A program made the position numbers and the translations under genes. The notes beneath the pieces were generated by a model. The model ran no database searches. It was not told the origin of the DNA and was given only the letters and a program-made list of their open reading frames with translations. Shown one piece after another: positions 63,397-64,000 of a DNA stretch of 64,000 bases (the stretch's first letter is position 1; every line of letters starts with the position of its first letter). The DNA is from Sapria himalayana (Eukaryota > Streptophyta > Magnoliopsida > Malpighiales > Rafflesiaceae), in NCBI GenBank assembly GCA_029783825.1, contig JAREIK010012134.1:92227-156226 (forward strand), read 5' to 3'.

Positions 63397-64000
63397 ATCT
63401 ATCATTGTATTTATTTGTCAATCAATCAATTTATCTATCTATCTATCTATCGGTCAGTCTATCTAAATGTCTAACTATCTAACTGTCTAACTATCTATGT
63501 ATCTATCAACTTATCTAGCAAACTATCCAATTGTCTTTCTCCTAGACTTTTAGTCTATCTTTCAACCTTATATTCTATTAGTCTATTTGTCTTTCTCTCG
63601 ATCTATCTATATGTCTAAATGTCTTTATGTTTATCTATTTATTTATATATCTGTATATATGTCGATCTTCCTATCTTTATATCAACCTACCTATCTATCT
63701 ATTTATATTTTATCTATCTATATGTCTATCTATATATTTGTCTATCTTTCTATTTATGTATCTATTTATCAGCCTATCTGTCTATCTAACTATCTAACTA
63801 TTAATCTATTTGACTAAATTACTATTTTCTATCTCTCTATCTAGATTTTTGTCTATATGCTTGTTTGCCTATTTTTATTTTGTTTATCTAGTTATGTTTT
63901 TATTTGTATATCTATCTATAAATCTATTTCTCATCTATATGTATATATATCTATTAGTCAATCTGTGTATTTTTCTATTATATATATATATATATATATC
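58359..64000 (-). repeat. Degenerate TATC (GATA) array, inverted, with higher-order periodicity
   Basis: At least 5.6 kb, running out of the window. AACTATCATTTGTCTATATG recurs at 59098, 60118 and 61247, and TTTTATGTCTAAATATTTAT at 58407, 59539 and 60418, so longer units of about 0.9-1.1 kb are repeated inside the tetranucleotide array. ORFs reading Tyr-Leu-Ser-Ile are by-products. Confidence 0.95.
59727..59780. repeat. (TA)n run
   Basis: Pure AT alternation of about 50 bp inside the TATC array. Similar runs lie at about 62298-62320 and 63342-63394. Confidence 0.85.

Noticed and set aside
58626..63817. Long plus-strand Tyr-Leu-Ser-Ile ORFs
   Set aside because: Same reason; the array is simply inverted here.

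Overview
The window reads as nuclear heterochromatin of a flowering plant. It is strongly AT-rich and every recognisable gene in it is a transposon gene, a transposon-captured host gene piece or a retro-pseudogene. Plant-type CACTA (En/Spm) transposases, a plant L1-type LINE with a DUF4283 ORF1, and relics of plant GH3, SCC3, NAT10 and ARF1 genes support a plant origin. I see nothing that fixes the family or species. No intact protein-coding gene, rRNA, tRNA or CRISPR array was found.

Layout: (1) 1-7826 is CACTA element A, cut by the left window edge, with a broken TNP2-like transposase, a broken TNPA-like gene, and a 3' unit made of a GC-rich trinucleotide array, a TATATGTACATATA palindrome array and a conserved block. 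(2) 7827-12206 is a degenerate GATA/GACA array. (3) 12207-28620 is CACTA element B, bounded by CACTACAAGAAAAT and ATTTTTCTTGTAG ends. It has no transposase genes but carries, all on the + strand, a nearly whole GH3 acyl-amido synthetase pseudogene, two exons of cohesin SCC3 and three exons of the RNA cytidine acetyltransferase NAT10/KRE33. An AT-rich satellite inside B was later split by a 6.4 kb LINE with a visible 19-bp target duplication. (4) 28621-36008 is more GATA array. (5) 36009-44279 is mixed AT-rich DNA with an inverted satellite (about 550-bp unit, 1.43-kb higher-order repeat) and a minus-strand ARF1 processed pseudogene. (6) 44280-58358 is CACTA element C, a paralogue of A, with the same two broken genes, a 0.55-kb insertion in the second gene, and three tandem copies of the 3' unit, the middle one split by about 2.9 kb of foreign, organelle-like DNA. 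(7) 58359-64000 is a TATC array, inverted relative to the first two.

A, B and C share 3' architecture and belong to one CACTA family. A and C are decayed coding copies. B is a non-autonomous derivative that would have depended on transposase from relatives. The order of events can be read from nesting: GATA array, then B inserted in it, then the LINE inserted in B. The most interesting content is element B as a gene-capturing (Pack-CACTA-like) element with pieces of three unrelated host genes, several with their splice sites still in place.
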